Shown: positions 25,001 to 40,000 of the stretch, in pieces
Layout of the letters: the number at the start of each line of letters is the position of its first letter
Numbering within the stretch: the stretch's first letter is position 1
Assembly (NCBI RefSeq): GCF_030272615.1
Contig: NC_081408.1
Span: forward strand, 399,493,889-399,557,888
DNA from: Cryptomeria japonica
Lineage: Eukaryota; Streptophyta; Pinopsida; Cupressales; Cupressaceae
DNA: 64,000 nt
Reading direction: 5' to 3'
Translations under genes and position numbers: made by a program
Notes under the pieces: model-generated
Database searches by the model: none
The model's input: only the letters and a program-made list of their open reading frames with translations
Told to the model about the DNA's origin: nothing

Positions 25001-28000
25001 GTAGTTCCTTTCAAATACCGAAGAATCCATTTCACAGCATTCCAATGTTCCATACCCGGATTACTCATAAACCTACTCACAACTCCCACTGCATGTGCAA
25101 TATCTAGCCTTGTGCATACCATTGCATACATCAGACTGCCAACAGCTGATGAATACGGGATGTTAGACATTTTATTAACCTCTTCCTGTGCCTTTGGTCA
25201 CATCTCCTTAGTCAATTTGAAATGACTAGCCAAAGGTGTACTAACTGCTTTTGCATCCTGCATGTTAAATCTTTTCAACACCTTCTTTATATACTCACTT
25301 TGGGACAAATTCAAGTTTCTATTTTTCCTGTCCCGTGTAATCCTCATACCCCGGCGAGGATACGTGCTAAGTGTACAGTACTTTGCTGATCAGTCGCCAC
25401 ATTTCAACATAAGATGCTTGGGAGGGAATTAGACATGAACTTATCGAAATCTATATAGGCAACATCAAGCATGGAGGTAGTAACTTCTGACAAACTAGGG
25501 AGTGAAGAAAGAGAACCAAAAACATTTCCTATATTGTCCTGGGGATTATTAAGGATTGACTCACTAGAGGTGGAAGAATGAACACATATTATTGGAACTA
25601 CATTGGAAACTATAGGAATAATGGGCATAGCCACAATAATGGAAGTGACAGGAAAAGAAGAAACAACAAAAATAGGAGGAAAATATTGTACACTGACCAT
25701 AGAGGAAGTAGTGACTATAGTAAGAGGAGTTGAAACCTTTGGAACCACTTTAATGGTAGGTTTTGGTTTTGTTGGTGTAGAAGGTTCTAGGAGGCTTCCT
25801 CCTAGTACTCTTCTTCCTATTCTTCTTATTCTTCATCCTGCTCAATTACTTGTACTTCAACTTGTTTTGATGCCTAAGTAGATGTTTCACCTTTACCCTT
25901 CTTCTTGTCCTTCCCCAGTATGAATTTAAGTTTGGGTGCCTTCTTTGGGGTGGACACGTCTTCCTTGTTCTTAGTCCTTAACTTGGACCTTTTCCCAGAA
26001 GGTCCTGTAGTGGTCTCTTTTGACCCAGTCTTAAAAGGTTTCAACCTGATCCCTTTCTTATGTAACCAAATGTTGGTATTAGCACTAACGCACTGGAATA
26101 TTTCCTTGATGAAGATTGACTCCTTTTGGGACCAATGGATTCTTAGAAGAGGGGTCTCAGTGATCTTATTTTGTACACATTTGGGATCTACAATGTCATC
26201 CTCATCTTCCATTATATCAAAAATATTTTCCAACTCAAGATTCTTAATCTATTCAAGTGTGAGTGGATTGTAGTCTAATCTCCTCACATCTTCATTTATG
26301 CTCCACTCAACCCAAATATATTTAATATTATGTACATGAGTGTAGCTCTTCTTGAGTTTATCCTTCATGCCACAGTAGTCACAATCTTCCCTCCTCTCGA
26401 ATATTTTCATGGTAACCCATTGCATTTCATTTTCCATTTGTTTGGCTTTGTATGATGTAGTCATCGAATATCAACCAATTGAGAGAGGGAGTTTAAAATT
26501 GACTTTATGTGCCTCAGATTTCTAACCATGAACAATTATGATTTGCCAACTTAACTCCATGAGGATAATCTTGTCACTAGGATATCTTGGCAACATGAAG
26601 GGGGGTCCCTCATAATAACCAATCCTAATGTACAAGAATGTAATAAATTGAAGGAACATGCACCCATACTTCTTTACTATGTTCCAAGAATCTTCTAACA
26701 CTCTTCATTTTTCTAAACCTAATCAACTGAGCACACGAGTGTGTCAAAGAAAGCATTGTTGACCCTTCTAAAGTGATCAAAATTTTCTTGAAAGGTCAAT
26801 TGAGGATAATACTTATAGATAGGAACAACTTTTTTGTCTCCCTCTAAAGTGAGACCTATTAAGTGGCTCATAGATGTTGCAGCATAGACTAGATAAGAGG
26901 TAATGTGAAACTTTAGAGTAACAATCACTTGGGACAATTGTTCACAAATTGAGTCACTAATTTGTTCACCCTAGTAAATTATATCTCTACCTTTCGTAAT
27001 CCCTTGGATGTATTGATACATCCATTTCTGAAAGACATTTAAAGTTGGTAAGCCTTTGACCCTACTTAGGAGAGTTATCATGTCTCCTATTTTTCCTTGA
27101 AATCAATCTTGTAGAGGTGTTGGCATTGTGTTGTCATTGATGTCAACTGGTACAGGATGACTACTGGTATAAGAGATGTATGTGCAACATTGTCATGGAT
27201 GAGTACAAGTTGAGATATCTTTGATATCACCTTGTGTTGCAGAACACCGGTAAGGTAAGGGAGAGAATGTCATTCAGATGAATGACCACTGGAGTCACTG
27301 GTACACAAGTTAGTGTTCAACTTGTGTAGATGAAATGGACAAGTTACCGGTATAGTCTATCACCGGTAAGGAAAGGATGTCAACTAGTAAGTGTTGTGTT
27401 GGCAGTGAATAGTTGCCAACTGGCAAGCTCATGACCAGTGTACAAGCAGGATGGGCAAGGTGCTTGAGCTGTTGTTTGTGATGAAGAGGTGGAATGCTAC
27501 CTAAATCACATCAACACAAGAGGAGAAGGATGTACATGTAACCGGTATGCTGTGTGGATACAGAACAACAAGACTTCCACCAGGTAGAGATGCAGTCACC
27601 TTGTGAAGAGATGACTGACAATGAATGTGCCCACATCGGATCACATGTGCATGTTTGAAGATATGTTGCACAAACAGGGAAGCCACATGAGTGCATTGTA
27701 GGATGCAGATGACAAGGATCCACTACCACCGGTAAGTGGAACTTATCTCCTATTATGAAAAGTGTGCATCGTAGTTCTATGAGATAAGACAAAAGAGGTA
27801 AAGGCATGTGTTTGAAGGCTCACACCAAATCTACCGGTGAATCAAAGGAATGCCTCAAGTGCATGAAATCAGGGATATGCACTGGACCGATAGAGAAGGC
27901 ATGTTGAGATGCCAAAATAGATGCAGTGTGATGGGTTTGTCACTTTGACAAATTAATAGAGATGATGTCTGGGAAGGCAAGGCTGAGAAGCTGCAGACAT

Positions 28001-31000
28001 AGGAATATGGTAGGATTGAAGATGGAGTAAGTTGAAGGATGATGACATGGTGTCATCAAGGTGTTTACTGATATGTATGTCCATAGGTAATGCAGACAAG
28101 GTGCAAATGAAGAAGACTCCCATCTGATGAAGATGTGCATAAGGTAGGTTAGCAAGAGTGTTGACTGGTTTGAGTGTTCCACCGACAGATCAACAAACTG
28201 CAGACATGAAGGGTAATCGGTAAAGTGTGAGATACCGACAGGGTCAGTGAACCGGCAAAAAGGAAGGATCAGTTGCGTGTTGATTGTCAGTGACCGAGTC
28301 TAGCCGACATAGAGATCTTTAAGTGGATATCGACATGGATGCCACGTGGAGTTGAAGTGACAAGCTCGTAGAGGTCGGTGGAGTGTCGTGTAGAGATAGG
28401 TGTTTCTATAGTTGTGCATTTAATATGGAGCTCATGATTTGTGGATCGGATCAGAAGAGTGCAGATCAAGGAAGAGTGAACAACAGAGAAATATCAGGGA
28501 GTTGTTGGCACCTGAATCGAAGCAAGGAAATTAGATTGTAGGAGGACCTCGAGAAGGAAACAACAAAGATATTAATGGCATTTTGACAGATGCAGGTCGA
28601 TATACAGGGTCGTGTTTGCTAAGTTTAGAAAACGTGTATTGGAAGGCACGTTAATGGCAGTGATTTGCAGACAGTTGCCTTGGCGATCAGATCAGATGAG
28701 ATCTAATTGTATTTGGTTTGCCTCAAGGTCGATGAGGAAACCCTGACCGCTTGAAATTTGAATTGGCTTTTGGCGAGAAGACTAGGTTATAAATATGCAA
28801 GCTAAAGATATTGTTTGTTGCTGCTGAAGGGGAGAGTGTTGCTTCTGCATGTGAGATCAAATCAGTCAAATACTCAATGAGTATCAGAAAAGAGACTGAT
28901 TATGTGTGTGAGAGGCTAGGGTTGAAGAGTTCGACCAGAAATAGTAAGATAACCGGTGGTGACCAAACTGGTAGAGAAGAGTAGCAGAAGAGTGCAGAGT
29001 AGGCAAGAAGGAACCGACATAAGATAGTACCAGTGGAGGTCAGCAGAGCAGTTGAAAGAAGAGAGAACCAACAGAGGAGGAGAAGAGACTGAACCGATAA
29101 GGTTGCAGCAGGAGATATGATTGCAGTAGTGAGTGGGTGAGGTAGAGAAACGACAGTTAAATGGATAGAAGATCCAGCAGAGAGATTCACAGAAGAGTTA
29201 CAAAATCCATTTGTAACAAGGTTGTTAATTTGTAAATGATTATGTTTTTGTATTCACCGAGTTGTAGCTTGGGGCAGGGGTTGTAGCTCCTTGGGTTGGT
29301 GCCCTAAATCAGGGGTTGGTGATGATTGGGTTGGTGCCCTAAACAATATAATTAGAGATTCATTGTGAGGCTAGATTGGAGCAGTAGTCTCCAGTAGCAT
29401 TTCTCACCAAGGTTTTTCCCATCTTGGGTTTTCCGCGTATATGCTAGTGTTATGTGATGTCTCTCTTGTGTGAATGCATGTATGTTTAGTCTCCTCACTA
29501 AACGGTAAGTCTGCATTCAGTTACACTTGTTAATCAGTATTCTCACATCAGGATATTCAAAGGGAAAAGATTGAGAGCCATTGATTCACCCCCCTCTCAG
29601 TGGAGCATTGTGTCTAACAAGAGGAATATAGGACATCTGGTAATTGTTGATCTATATATCTCCAACAAGTTGGTGCTTATGATCTTCTTGCATTTGTCTA
29701 AATTCTTATCATAATAGTCCTAAGCTAACTCAGAGGAAATGTCTACATATTCTTCTACATCTAGACACTTGAAGATCGTATCAAAGAATTCAGTGTCCAA
29801 CATGTATCATTCATTTGTAGTACTCACAAACAACACTCTAGGCATTCTTTCAGATACTTCTTCCTCAACAATGGCTTCTTCTTCTGGATTATTGTCAGTG
29901 ATCAATTGAGATAAACCTTTCTCATGAGCCAGATTCATAGGCTTGATCACCATGTTGTATTCTTGGATTTTTGCAATCGAGTTACCTCTTTTGGTTCCAA
30001 AATCTTGCTATGTCAAGATAGACTTGACTGTCGTATTTGGAACCAGTGCAACAACATGCGAGTTCAAAATGTAGAACCGAAAATGCTTTACTGCCTTAAC
30101 GACAACATAAACATGCTTCTCCATATGAGAATATTTAAGTTCATGAGATTTGATAGGGCAACTCATGAATGCCATAGGGGATTCAACCCCTTTTAAATTC
30201 TTGTGCATAATAAACACAAAAAGAGCATGCTCGGAAGCATAACTGTACATGATAAAATCTTTGGTGTAACCTAGACACACCAAAACTAGAGCATATGTTA
30301 TCACCTCCTTTATCTCATTGAAGGTAGCCTTACCTTCCATGCTCCAACTAAAAGTAGACTTTCCCTTCATCATATTTATAATATGATGATTCTTTTTAAT
30401 AAAGTCTGGGGCGAACCTTCTCAAGAAGTTGAATTTACCAAAAAAAGAATGAATTGTTGCCTTACTCAAAGGTAATGCAAGACTCTAAATGGATTTGACC
30501 CACACATGATCAATCTTAATACCTTCCTTGGACAATATATGGCCAAGAAGTTTTCCCTTCGTTACCCCTAAAATTGACTTTTTGGGATTGAGGGAAACCC
30601 CATGTTGATGACATGTTTCCAATACTTGTTATAAATGAGAGAAGTGACTTTGATGTGCTTTGGAGAAATCTATGAAATCATTAAAGTATACAACTATGAA
30701 CTTATTGAGAAAATATTTGAAGGCTAATTCCATTACCCTCAGAAAGGTAGCACTGACATTGATCAGTTTGAACGACATTATGTAGCAGGCAAATGTACCT
30801 ATTGGCATTTTTTGCCAACCCTTGCAGAGTTTCATTATGAGGTTTCAGTGTCAGTGCGACTAACACCTCGTGTTATCTTACTCAAAAGAGTTAGTTGATT
30901 CTTTCTTTTGTAGAGGGTGCATAACATGAGGGTTAGTGATTAGAGCCAACAGTTACACCAACATCTTGTGTGAATAACACATCGTGTTATTCGCCACCTC

Positions 31001-34000
31001 GGGTTAGTCATCACATGTTATTCAACATCGACGTAGCAACAACGAGCTAAGGTTTTGGCAAGCTCAGGTTTCACCTGTGTGAGATGGTGGAGAAGGTAAG
31101 GAAGTTAGTTCCTTTCTTCTCCCTGTGTGGGCATAAGATAAAACAAATGATGCTTGTAGGGTAAGAAAAAGCGATGCGGGCGATCCTCCCTGCCACCCCG
31201 CGAGATGAAAAGAGACAAGCAAATGGCCCCGCACGGTAACCAAAACACAAAAGGTTTGATGCTCCCCGCTATCCCGTGAGGTGAGCATGGCATGTTAGAG
31301 GGTGTCACGGGGAAACAAATAAAGTAAGGTGTCTTCCCAACCATTGTGGTTCTTGCTACCCCGCAGGGAAAAAAGAAGAGAACAAGGGTTCGTGCAGGAT
31401 AGCAAGAAGTAATACCAATGTGATTCCTAGTTATCCTGCTTCGAGAAAAAGCACGAAGAGATGACCGTGCGGGATAACAAATGTTGAGGTATTGTTGCTC
31501 CCACTAGCCCATAAGAGAAAGACGAACAAAAATGAAGCCTGTGGGGAAACATTAGATGACTTTGGTGGGTCCAACCCGTAACGTGGCTTGTATGTGGCCA
31601 TTAATTTTCACTCAATGGGTTATCGAGTGGCTATATTTTAATCTTGCATTGGGCATGGTGGACACTTACATGGAGAGATCTTGTATGTCCATCTTCGTGT
31701 GAATCTGTCAGAGAAACGGTCAACATTCAATTTTCTCTGAGTCATTGGCATTTAAAATCTTTTACAAATGGGTAGTTGTCAACCCAATGGTTGAGGTTTT
31801 GTTCTGCGTGATCGACGCCAGATATCTAATCCTTTCTGCATTTGATCAGTATCGGATTTCATCAACATAACTCTAGATTAGACTTTGTGTCTCATTCTCA
31901 GACACAACCCATGCCCATTCATTGTGGATCAAAGACTTTTCTCTCTGCCAATGTACCTGGCCATGCTTCATGTGCAGATTTTTCTCCCTAATCTGCAGGG
32001 ATTTTACTTCTTTCTAGGATAAATGACATTTATCAGACTGCACTCCATGTCATCAAATTTTCCTTGATCTGATCTCCCCCTCTCTGATATTTTTGTAACC
32101 TAACCCTACCTGGGTTTAGGGTTGCTAACTCTAGCTCGACTTGAGTTATGCCTGAGCTTTAAAGGCAATTTTGTAGCCCTGTTTGGGGATCTTCTTTTCT
32201 TTTGTTTTATGAAAAACTAGGTTTCTTTGCACTTGTAAATTTTGCCAAGTTCCCTTTCATTAATAAAATTAGTCTTACTTGCCTCCTTGTAGTTCTTTCA
32301 ACCTGTGTAATTTTTTTGCCTCTTTGTTTGATTGCATTCTTTTTTGTTTTCCTTAGTTGTAGGTGTTTGTGTTGATCCCTCTGTAGATGTTGACTTGTGT
32401 GAACTGAGCTCAGTTCCTCTCCTCATTTCATAGAATTCCAACCTTCACTCGCACTTAGGTGGCTAATTAGAATAGAAATTTGTGCATACCTGATGTAGTT
32501 TTATTGATGTCTTGTGCAGTTACAGGCAGGGAAGATCACTTTCAATCTAGGTGCAAACCTTATTTCCCCCCTTTCAAGCATCCCCTCTTTCTCCCTTTTC
32601 CCTGTTAGATCATAGATTAGGATTTATGAGTGTTGGGTTAGTCCAACACGTGCACTCAGATTGGAAAGGAATCCGACCTTCTCCGGAGATTCAACCTCAA
32701 CAGCGCAAGGTCCCACACTTGGAGGTTGTTTCCATGTTGCACAAGGTTGATGATCAAGGTTTTTCATCAAGTGAGTTCAACTTTTGTGACAACAGTACCC
32801 CAAGGTGTGGTAAAGAGGACCTTATGTTGGTCGTCCTCACTTACTTCCACTTGGTTATAACTTGAGAAGCTATCCAACATAAATAACATTTGAGGCCTAT
32901 CACTATTTATAATACCTGATCCATTACCCGCAATGGGAAATTGTCTTCTAATGATGTTTGATTCAAATTGCATAAATCCACACAAATGTGGATTTCACCG
33001 TTCTTCTTTTGCATTAGGACTATGTTAGCTATCCATGTAGAATGATTAATAGGGAAGATAATCCTCACATTCAACATTTTATAAATCTTCAAGAGGATGT
33101 TGCTTGAAATTTTTAGGTCATACTACCTTTACTTTTGTCTATGACATACAAACCTTACCTTGAGTGGAATACCATGCTTAACTTCCTTAGGACTAAAATA
33201 TTTCAAATCATCAGAGGAATAGGCAAGTACATCAATGTACTGCTGCAAAATCTTGATAAACATGTCTTTCTCTTTTGTTGAGAAACATTTCCCTATGTTC
33301 ACCATCTTTGGATGCTCTTCAGTTCCCAGGTTCACCTGCTCAACCTCCATGGTTGAATCAGGACTCGACTGATGTTTCTTTTTTACCAAATGATCATGTT
33401 TGTCAAAAAGTCTTTCAAGAGAAACTAATCCTTTGGGGATCTTGTTTCCTTTCAATTGCAAAACTTCCTCACCAAAAACTAGATCAATCTTAGCAATGGA
33501 CTCTCGAGGAGAGGAATCACTACCTTCGAAGTACAAATTAATAAAAAACTGTTTAGTTTCCAAAAGGTCGATGATCTATTGATCATCATTGAACACCTGC
33601 CAATTATCTGAGTTGTCAGGGACACTGGGTCGAAACACCATCTCAATGGTCTATTTGTCTCCTTGAAAATCCTTGTGAGGAATAAGAAGAGTGGCTGGCA
33701 CTGCCAATGAATTAGCTTTATCATTGAATTCTCTCGGCACCACTAAAATGTTGAATGCATCAAATTCCTTGATGTGATCCCATACCAATTTGTGGTAATG
33801 CTTCAACCTCTCATTTTTGGTCTAATACAAGTTTCTCACTTGGTAGACCACAAGCTCAGCATCACCCTGGGCATGCAAATTTCTAATTCCCTTTTTGAGG
33901 GCAACATCCATGCCCAACAAAAGAGACTCATACTCAACTATATTGTTGGTATTACTAAATAACAACTTGAAAGAAAAATGGAATTTTTTCCCCTCAGACA

Positions 34001-37000
34001 AACAATTTCTACTCCTAAACCAACTATTGACCAACTACCATCAAACTCCAAGGTCTAGATATCATTGGAGTTGCTTGTGTTAACATTTTGAAAACTACAA
34101 ACTTCATCATTCAAAGAAATAGATTCAATATCATCAGTTGCCTATTCTTCATTGTCTACACCATTAGAGGAGCTTAAAGCTTCTTCAGCTTGCAAGAAAT
34201 GCATACCCATTTTGGATGACTCAAAAAGAATTTGAGATTTTTTATCATCAATCTTGATCATTGAGAGCTTAACTTCCTTTTCAGGAAGTAGTTTCTGCAT
34301 CACACCCTTAACAGGTATTCCGACTTCTAACCAATCCATGTTAATCTCACCACCCACATCCTTACAAAATTGTGTCCCAATAACATCCCATAGGAAGCAG
34401 GAACATCTGCTACAAGAACAGTCATTTTGATCCTTTTATTCGTGAAGGCAAAAAAAAAATTGGGCATCCTTTATTTGAAAAATGAGAGGTGGTTGTTTGT
34501 TCTCTATTAAGAAACATTTGCCAAAGGTTTTGGTTAGGATAAGACCTAAGGCATTGGCCACTTTAGCTAGCATTACATTGTTTGAGGCTCTGGAGTCGAT
34601 AACACAATTGCTTAGTTTGTAACCATTAATCAATAAGGAAATGTAGAAAGGCTCAATTCTTCCCATAATTGATGATGGGATAGAAACAAGGTAATTCTGG
34701 GGAATCTTCAAAGCTGGGGGAATATCTTTTTCTTTAACAGATTTGACCAATCTGTCAAATTGATCAAGATTAGCTTGAAGGTATTCTACCTCCGACATTT
34801 GAATTTTTGTCTTCTCGACATGATCAATAATGTCAAAAGACTGGTATGAAATTGTTGAAGAAGATTTAAAATTATCACTTTGAGGTCTCACAGTTGAGAC
34901 ATTAGGTCTTGATGCATTTGAGGAACCAGGGGGATCAGGAGTACTTGCTTACTTACAGAGGATTCCTTCAAGAAAGTGGGCAAAAGAGTTCCTCTTTTGG
35001 CAAGAGTAATTGTCAATTGAGAAATGTCTTTTTCCTTGGCTTTATCACTTGCTTGTTGATCGACCTATTTTTGTGCCTATGAATGAGTGAAGATGACATA
35101 AGCCTCACCTTGATGTTCTTCCTCAGCTTCTTGGTACTACACAAACCGAATAGAAAATTCACTAGCTAACTCAAATTCCTCTTCATGGAAGAGGTTAACA
35201 ACATCATCAGATTGATGTTCAAGTTAAGTGATATCACCTTGCTTAGCTTCATAGTATCCTATTGCTACATTTGCGGGAGGAGCCTCAAGAGAAAAACTAT
35301 TGGTTGAAAATTTTGTAATCAAGGGATGATTACAAAATGTACCTTTCAACCACAAATGATGAGATTAAATCTCTCCTCACAGAGGGGAGGCTGCCTTCCT
35401 ATTGCAATTTAGCAATTAGTATCTACCTAATCTCTATATTCTAAATTGTTCTTCAAGTATTACAACCACTATATTCTCTATCTTCAAAATCAACGTTTAT
35501 CCAATTATCTTACTTCAAAATAGATTTTCTCCTTTACAACAAGTCACAAATTACAAGATACTAATTTTAGCAATAATAGTTGATATAAATTCTAGCTAAG
35601 CAAAAGAATGACTCAAAGATGTACCAACAAATCTACAATAACTAAAAAACCCTTGTAAGTCTAAAGTCTTGTGTATTTTCTCCAATTAATTCCTGAAACA
35701 AAATTGTTGTATATAGATAGCATAAAGTATCTTAGTATATATTACTATATTTACTACTTTGAACAAATAAACAAATGTAGCACAAAGTCTACAACATGTT
35801 ATCAATCACAAATAAATGATTCCCAATAAAATACTATAGTTGAAAATCTACAATATTATATCTTTACACCCGTTAGTCCAACAATCTCTTGCACTACACA
35901 ATTCAATCTGTATACACCTAAAAATGGTCTGAAGATAATTAATTGAATAAGCGCTTATTTAATTAATCTCGCTTCCCAATTTAATTGAATTCACTAAGCA
36001 ATTTGATTAAATTTCCCCTTTCATCTACACTTATTAATAAATCTAAGGATTTATTTAATAAGTTCATTTCAATAATCCCCTTTAATTAATTAATTCCCCA
36101 CATCAAATTCATTTCTTCTAAATCCCCTAATTAATTAAAACAAATCAAATTCATGAGTTGTTGAGATTAATTAGCCTTTTCCATTATTTGAATTTCTAAA
36201 TTCAATTTCTCCTAACTTTAACCACCTAACCTAACCATTCCTAAACCTAACCCATTTCTACCTACCCACATGTCCCCTTTCATCCAACCTCTTCTAGAAG
36301 CTTTGTGACACTTGTCACTAAGTGTTCCCTTTCATCTAACCTCTTCTAGAAGCCTCTTGACACTTGTCACCATAAAGATGACAGATGTTCCCTTTAGTCC
36401 AACCCCTTTGCCAACCTCCTCCAATTTAACCATTGATATCTTCAAATCAATCTGGACGGTTCATTCCTGCCACATTACCCCTAGCCTTGGGAAATCTTAT
36501 AAATAGACCTTATTTTGGAGCACAAAGGGTCCCAATTTCATATCATTTTGCATCCCAATTGATTCATCTAATTTGCATTCAAGCATTGTTACTATAGGCA
36601 TCTAGCTTCTAGTTTCTCATTTCAAGCATTGTTATCATGTTCAAATCTTAGCTTAATTGCATCTTCATTCTAGCTTATTTTCTAAAATAATCATGAAATC
36701 ATGTAGCTTAATAATGCTATCATTGCTAGATCATGCATCTCCATCATTTAAATCCTCCATTTAAGTGTAGTCAAGTCACTAGAGTTTGCATACGAAGATC
36801 TGAGAGCAAAATTCATACTCACATTTACTAGGAGGCAATAGATCGCTTAGCTATGGTTTTGTCTTTCTTTGATTCAATTCACTAACCATTGCTTGTAATG
36901 ATCTATTGAGTGTTTTGTGTTTGCAGGAACATGTACACTTCATAGAGCATGACACAATCTTTAAAGATAACATGACAAGAATGACATAAGAACAATCTCA

Positions 37001-40000
37001 CCATAAAATACAGTGAATCCAACACAAAGATTGGCAAACAACTCAATTTATTCAGTTTTCACTTGAAAGCACAAAGTCTTAGAAAGCTCTACAATAAGTT
37101 AGAGTTTTGATGCATTAGCCAAAACATGATTATTTGCAAAGACGTCTCTCCTTTATATAGAGAAGAGCCTTGAGAAAATCTAGGGATCCTACTGTGCGAT
37201 GAAAATGGTGTGTGCAAATACTAAGGAATAAAAAGCAAGCTAATTAATCAAGCAAACACCATACATCTTACACCTCAAGATTAGAATGGCAAAACTAAAA
37301 TGAAGAACAAAATGATAAACAATGCAAACCATAATTCTCGCTTTAATTTGATTATTCCGCGATTGGATGTGTGTTCATGACGTAGCTTCGGATGCTTGAT
37401 TTCGCTCCATGATGTTGACGCAAAACGATGAATGATGAGTGATAAAAGATGAAGTGTGAGTTGAGTGATAATTTCGATAGAGTGATGATATAGTTGAGTG
37501 ACAAGTGGATCTGAGAGAGGTTTGGTCTAAAAAAGGAGGGATTAAATAGGCAAGATGAGGAAGGGAAGGGGATGTGAAGAGGAGACACTGGTCCTCCAAA
37601 AAAGGACAAGTGGTTCAACTAGATGGAAAAGGAATGACAGGTGTCCATGAGGACACATGTCTATTTTGGGAAAAGCCACCCAAACATAGGAAGAGACATG
37701 TGTCCTTAAGGACACATGTCTATTTTGGAAAAGGCCACCCAAAATAGGATTTTTTTCCCAAAATTAGGAATTGATTAGGATGTGCACACATGTGTGGGAG
37801 GGTTAGAAGGGATAGGATAAGGTTAGTTGGAGGAATGACTAGGCTAGGGAAGTGGGTTGGAAGGATAGGGTTGGTTAGGATAGGATTGGAAGGAGGTTAG
37901 GGAGAAAATTTAGGAGCCATGTGCTCAAATAGAAATTTGAACCAAATTAATTAATTAAATTAATTAATCCATGGGCTTGGAAAGGGGATATTTAATTAAT
38001 TAAAGTAAATAATCAAAATAGGGGGGTGGGAGAACAAGGATAATTAATTAATTAGATTAATTAATTAGGAGGATAGGATTGGGGGATTAATTAATTAGAA
38101 ATTAATTAATAGGATAGGATCAAAGGGGGATTAATTAATTAGAAATAAATTAATTAATAGGAATGGGCTAATTAATTAAGATATTTAATTAATTAAATGT
38201 CTAAGAGAAATAACTTTGGTTAATTGATTAACCAAAATTTAAGTGTCTACATTTTGCCCTTCTTCATGGTGGTGCTAGAATAGTGACGATGTGAAGACAA
38301 TAAGACACTTGCGAGAGAAGAAAAAGAAAGGGGGAGCGAGAAAATGGCCTAGGCGGATGAAGGAATGGGTAGGGATGCCCCCTTGAGAGGGTGCATGGGG
38401 AGAAAAGGAACCGGGTGATGTCTCGAAAGAAATATTGCCCCAACGGACATGAAAGAAGTAAAGAAGCAGAATGGGAAGAGAAGAGAATGAAAATGCAAAT
38501 TGATGATATGGATGAAATGATCATGGAGCACAAGTACCCGTGAAATAGGATGTCATGTACGGAGCACTTATTTTGATTTAGCGATGTCTGTGAGTCACCA
38601 AGGTATAAGGAACTAGGGTGGAATTTGACAACCAATGCATGGAATGACACATTTAAATAGACACACAGGCTAATCTAGCACCACACAGAGTTACAGATAC
38701 CCTACAGGCAACGGTGCTAGAAAAACCCGAAGTAGAAGATATGCCCCAAAGTAACATGAGATAACAGAGACCTCATGAGGGTACAACAAGGAGCACATCC
38801 AAAAGACATGCCAAGCAAAAAACCAAAAGCAACAAGATCACATCGTGAGCCTTGTTATTCCTAGTGCACCATGATATAAAAGATCGTGGTGACTAAGAGG
38901 AAACTGAGCCCTCAGGAGCTTAAAAAGATAAACAAAGATAAAAAGAATCAAAGCCAACACGAGGGCCTCAAATACCTTTTGCCAAAAGGATGATTGATTG
39001 GATGAGGATTTGATTATGTCTAAATTGGGGAAGGATACATCCTGTGCAAACAGATGATGGGTGTTGGTGAGAAGGATACATCTCAGAACAACACCATGAT
39101 AAAAGATTGATGATGGGATGACAAAAGGTATCTGTTATGATCATAATGACAAATATGCTCAAATATGATTATTGAAGAACCAACTGATAGGATATGACCT
39201 CGAAGGCCAGGATTGACATATGCCTATGTACAACAACACCTATATACTAAAAAGGGACCAAAAAAAAGGAAAAGGAGATGGAGGACACTAGATTGTGCGG
39301 GGGGAAGCCTAGGGCGAGATACCAAGGAGAAGAGATGAAAGAGGTGATAGAATGATAGGATGGGAGGAATGAAGATAGGATGCTTGTAATGATCTATTGA
39401 GTGTTTTGTGTTTGTAGGAACAGGTACACTTCACAGAGCACGGTATTTTGGCGCCCATCGCGGGGCCAGAATCATCATTTTTGGCCTCTCAAGCTTCAAC
39501 AAACATCCATCTCTGTCGGGATAGAATCAGAATATTGTACGAGTTGATTTTCCAACTCGTACGAACTACCTTTTAGTCTGGTATGAAACTTCATCCTGAC
39601 TTGTACGAGCTCCTTTTTCTTGTCGTACTAGAGCTAAATGCATGTTGTACAAATTTCTATGTTGCAAATTCTTTATTTGTACTAGCATAATCCTGTGTCG
39701 TACGAGCTGGTTTTGGCTTGTGTCCGAGATCAAAATATTTGTCATTTTATCTGATAAATCATGTCATATGAGTCTCTGTCTCTGTGATTTTTAACAGACT
39801 ATGTGTTAGGGTTTTCTAATTCTAATATGAAATTTTCTAACACTAACCCTGACTTGTTTGTGATCTTTTTGGCAGCCTAACTCTTTTCTGCAGGATGATT
39901 GACGAAGATATGCTTGTCAAAGACATAATTCAAAAACCAATCAATGACTACTAATGGATCTATTTTGCAGGTTGCCTATGAATCTGACCAAACTTTGTGT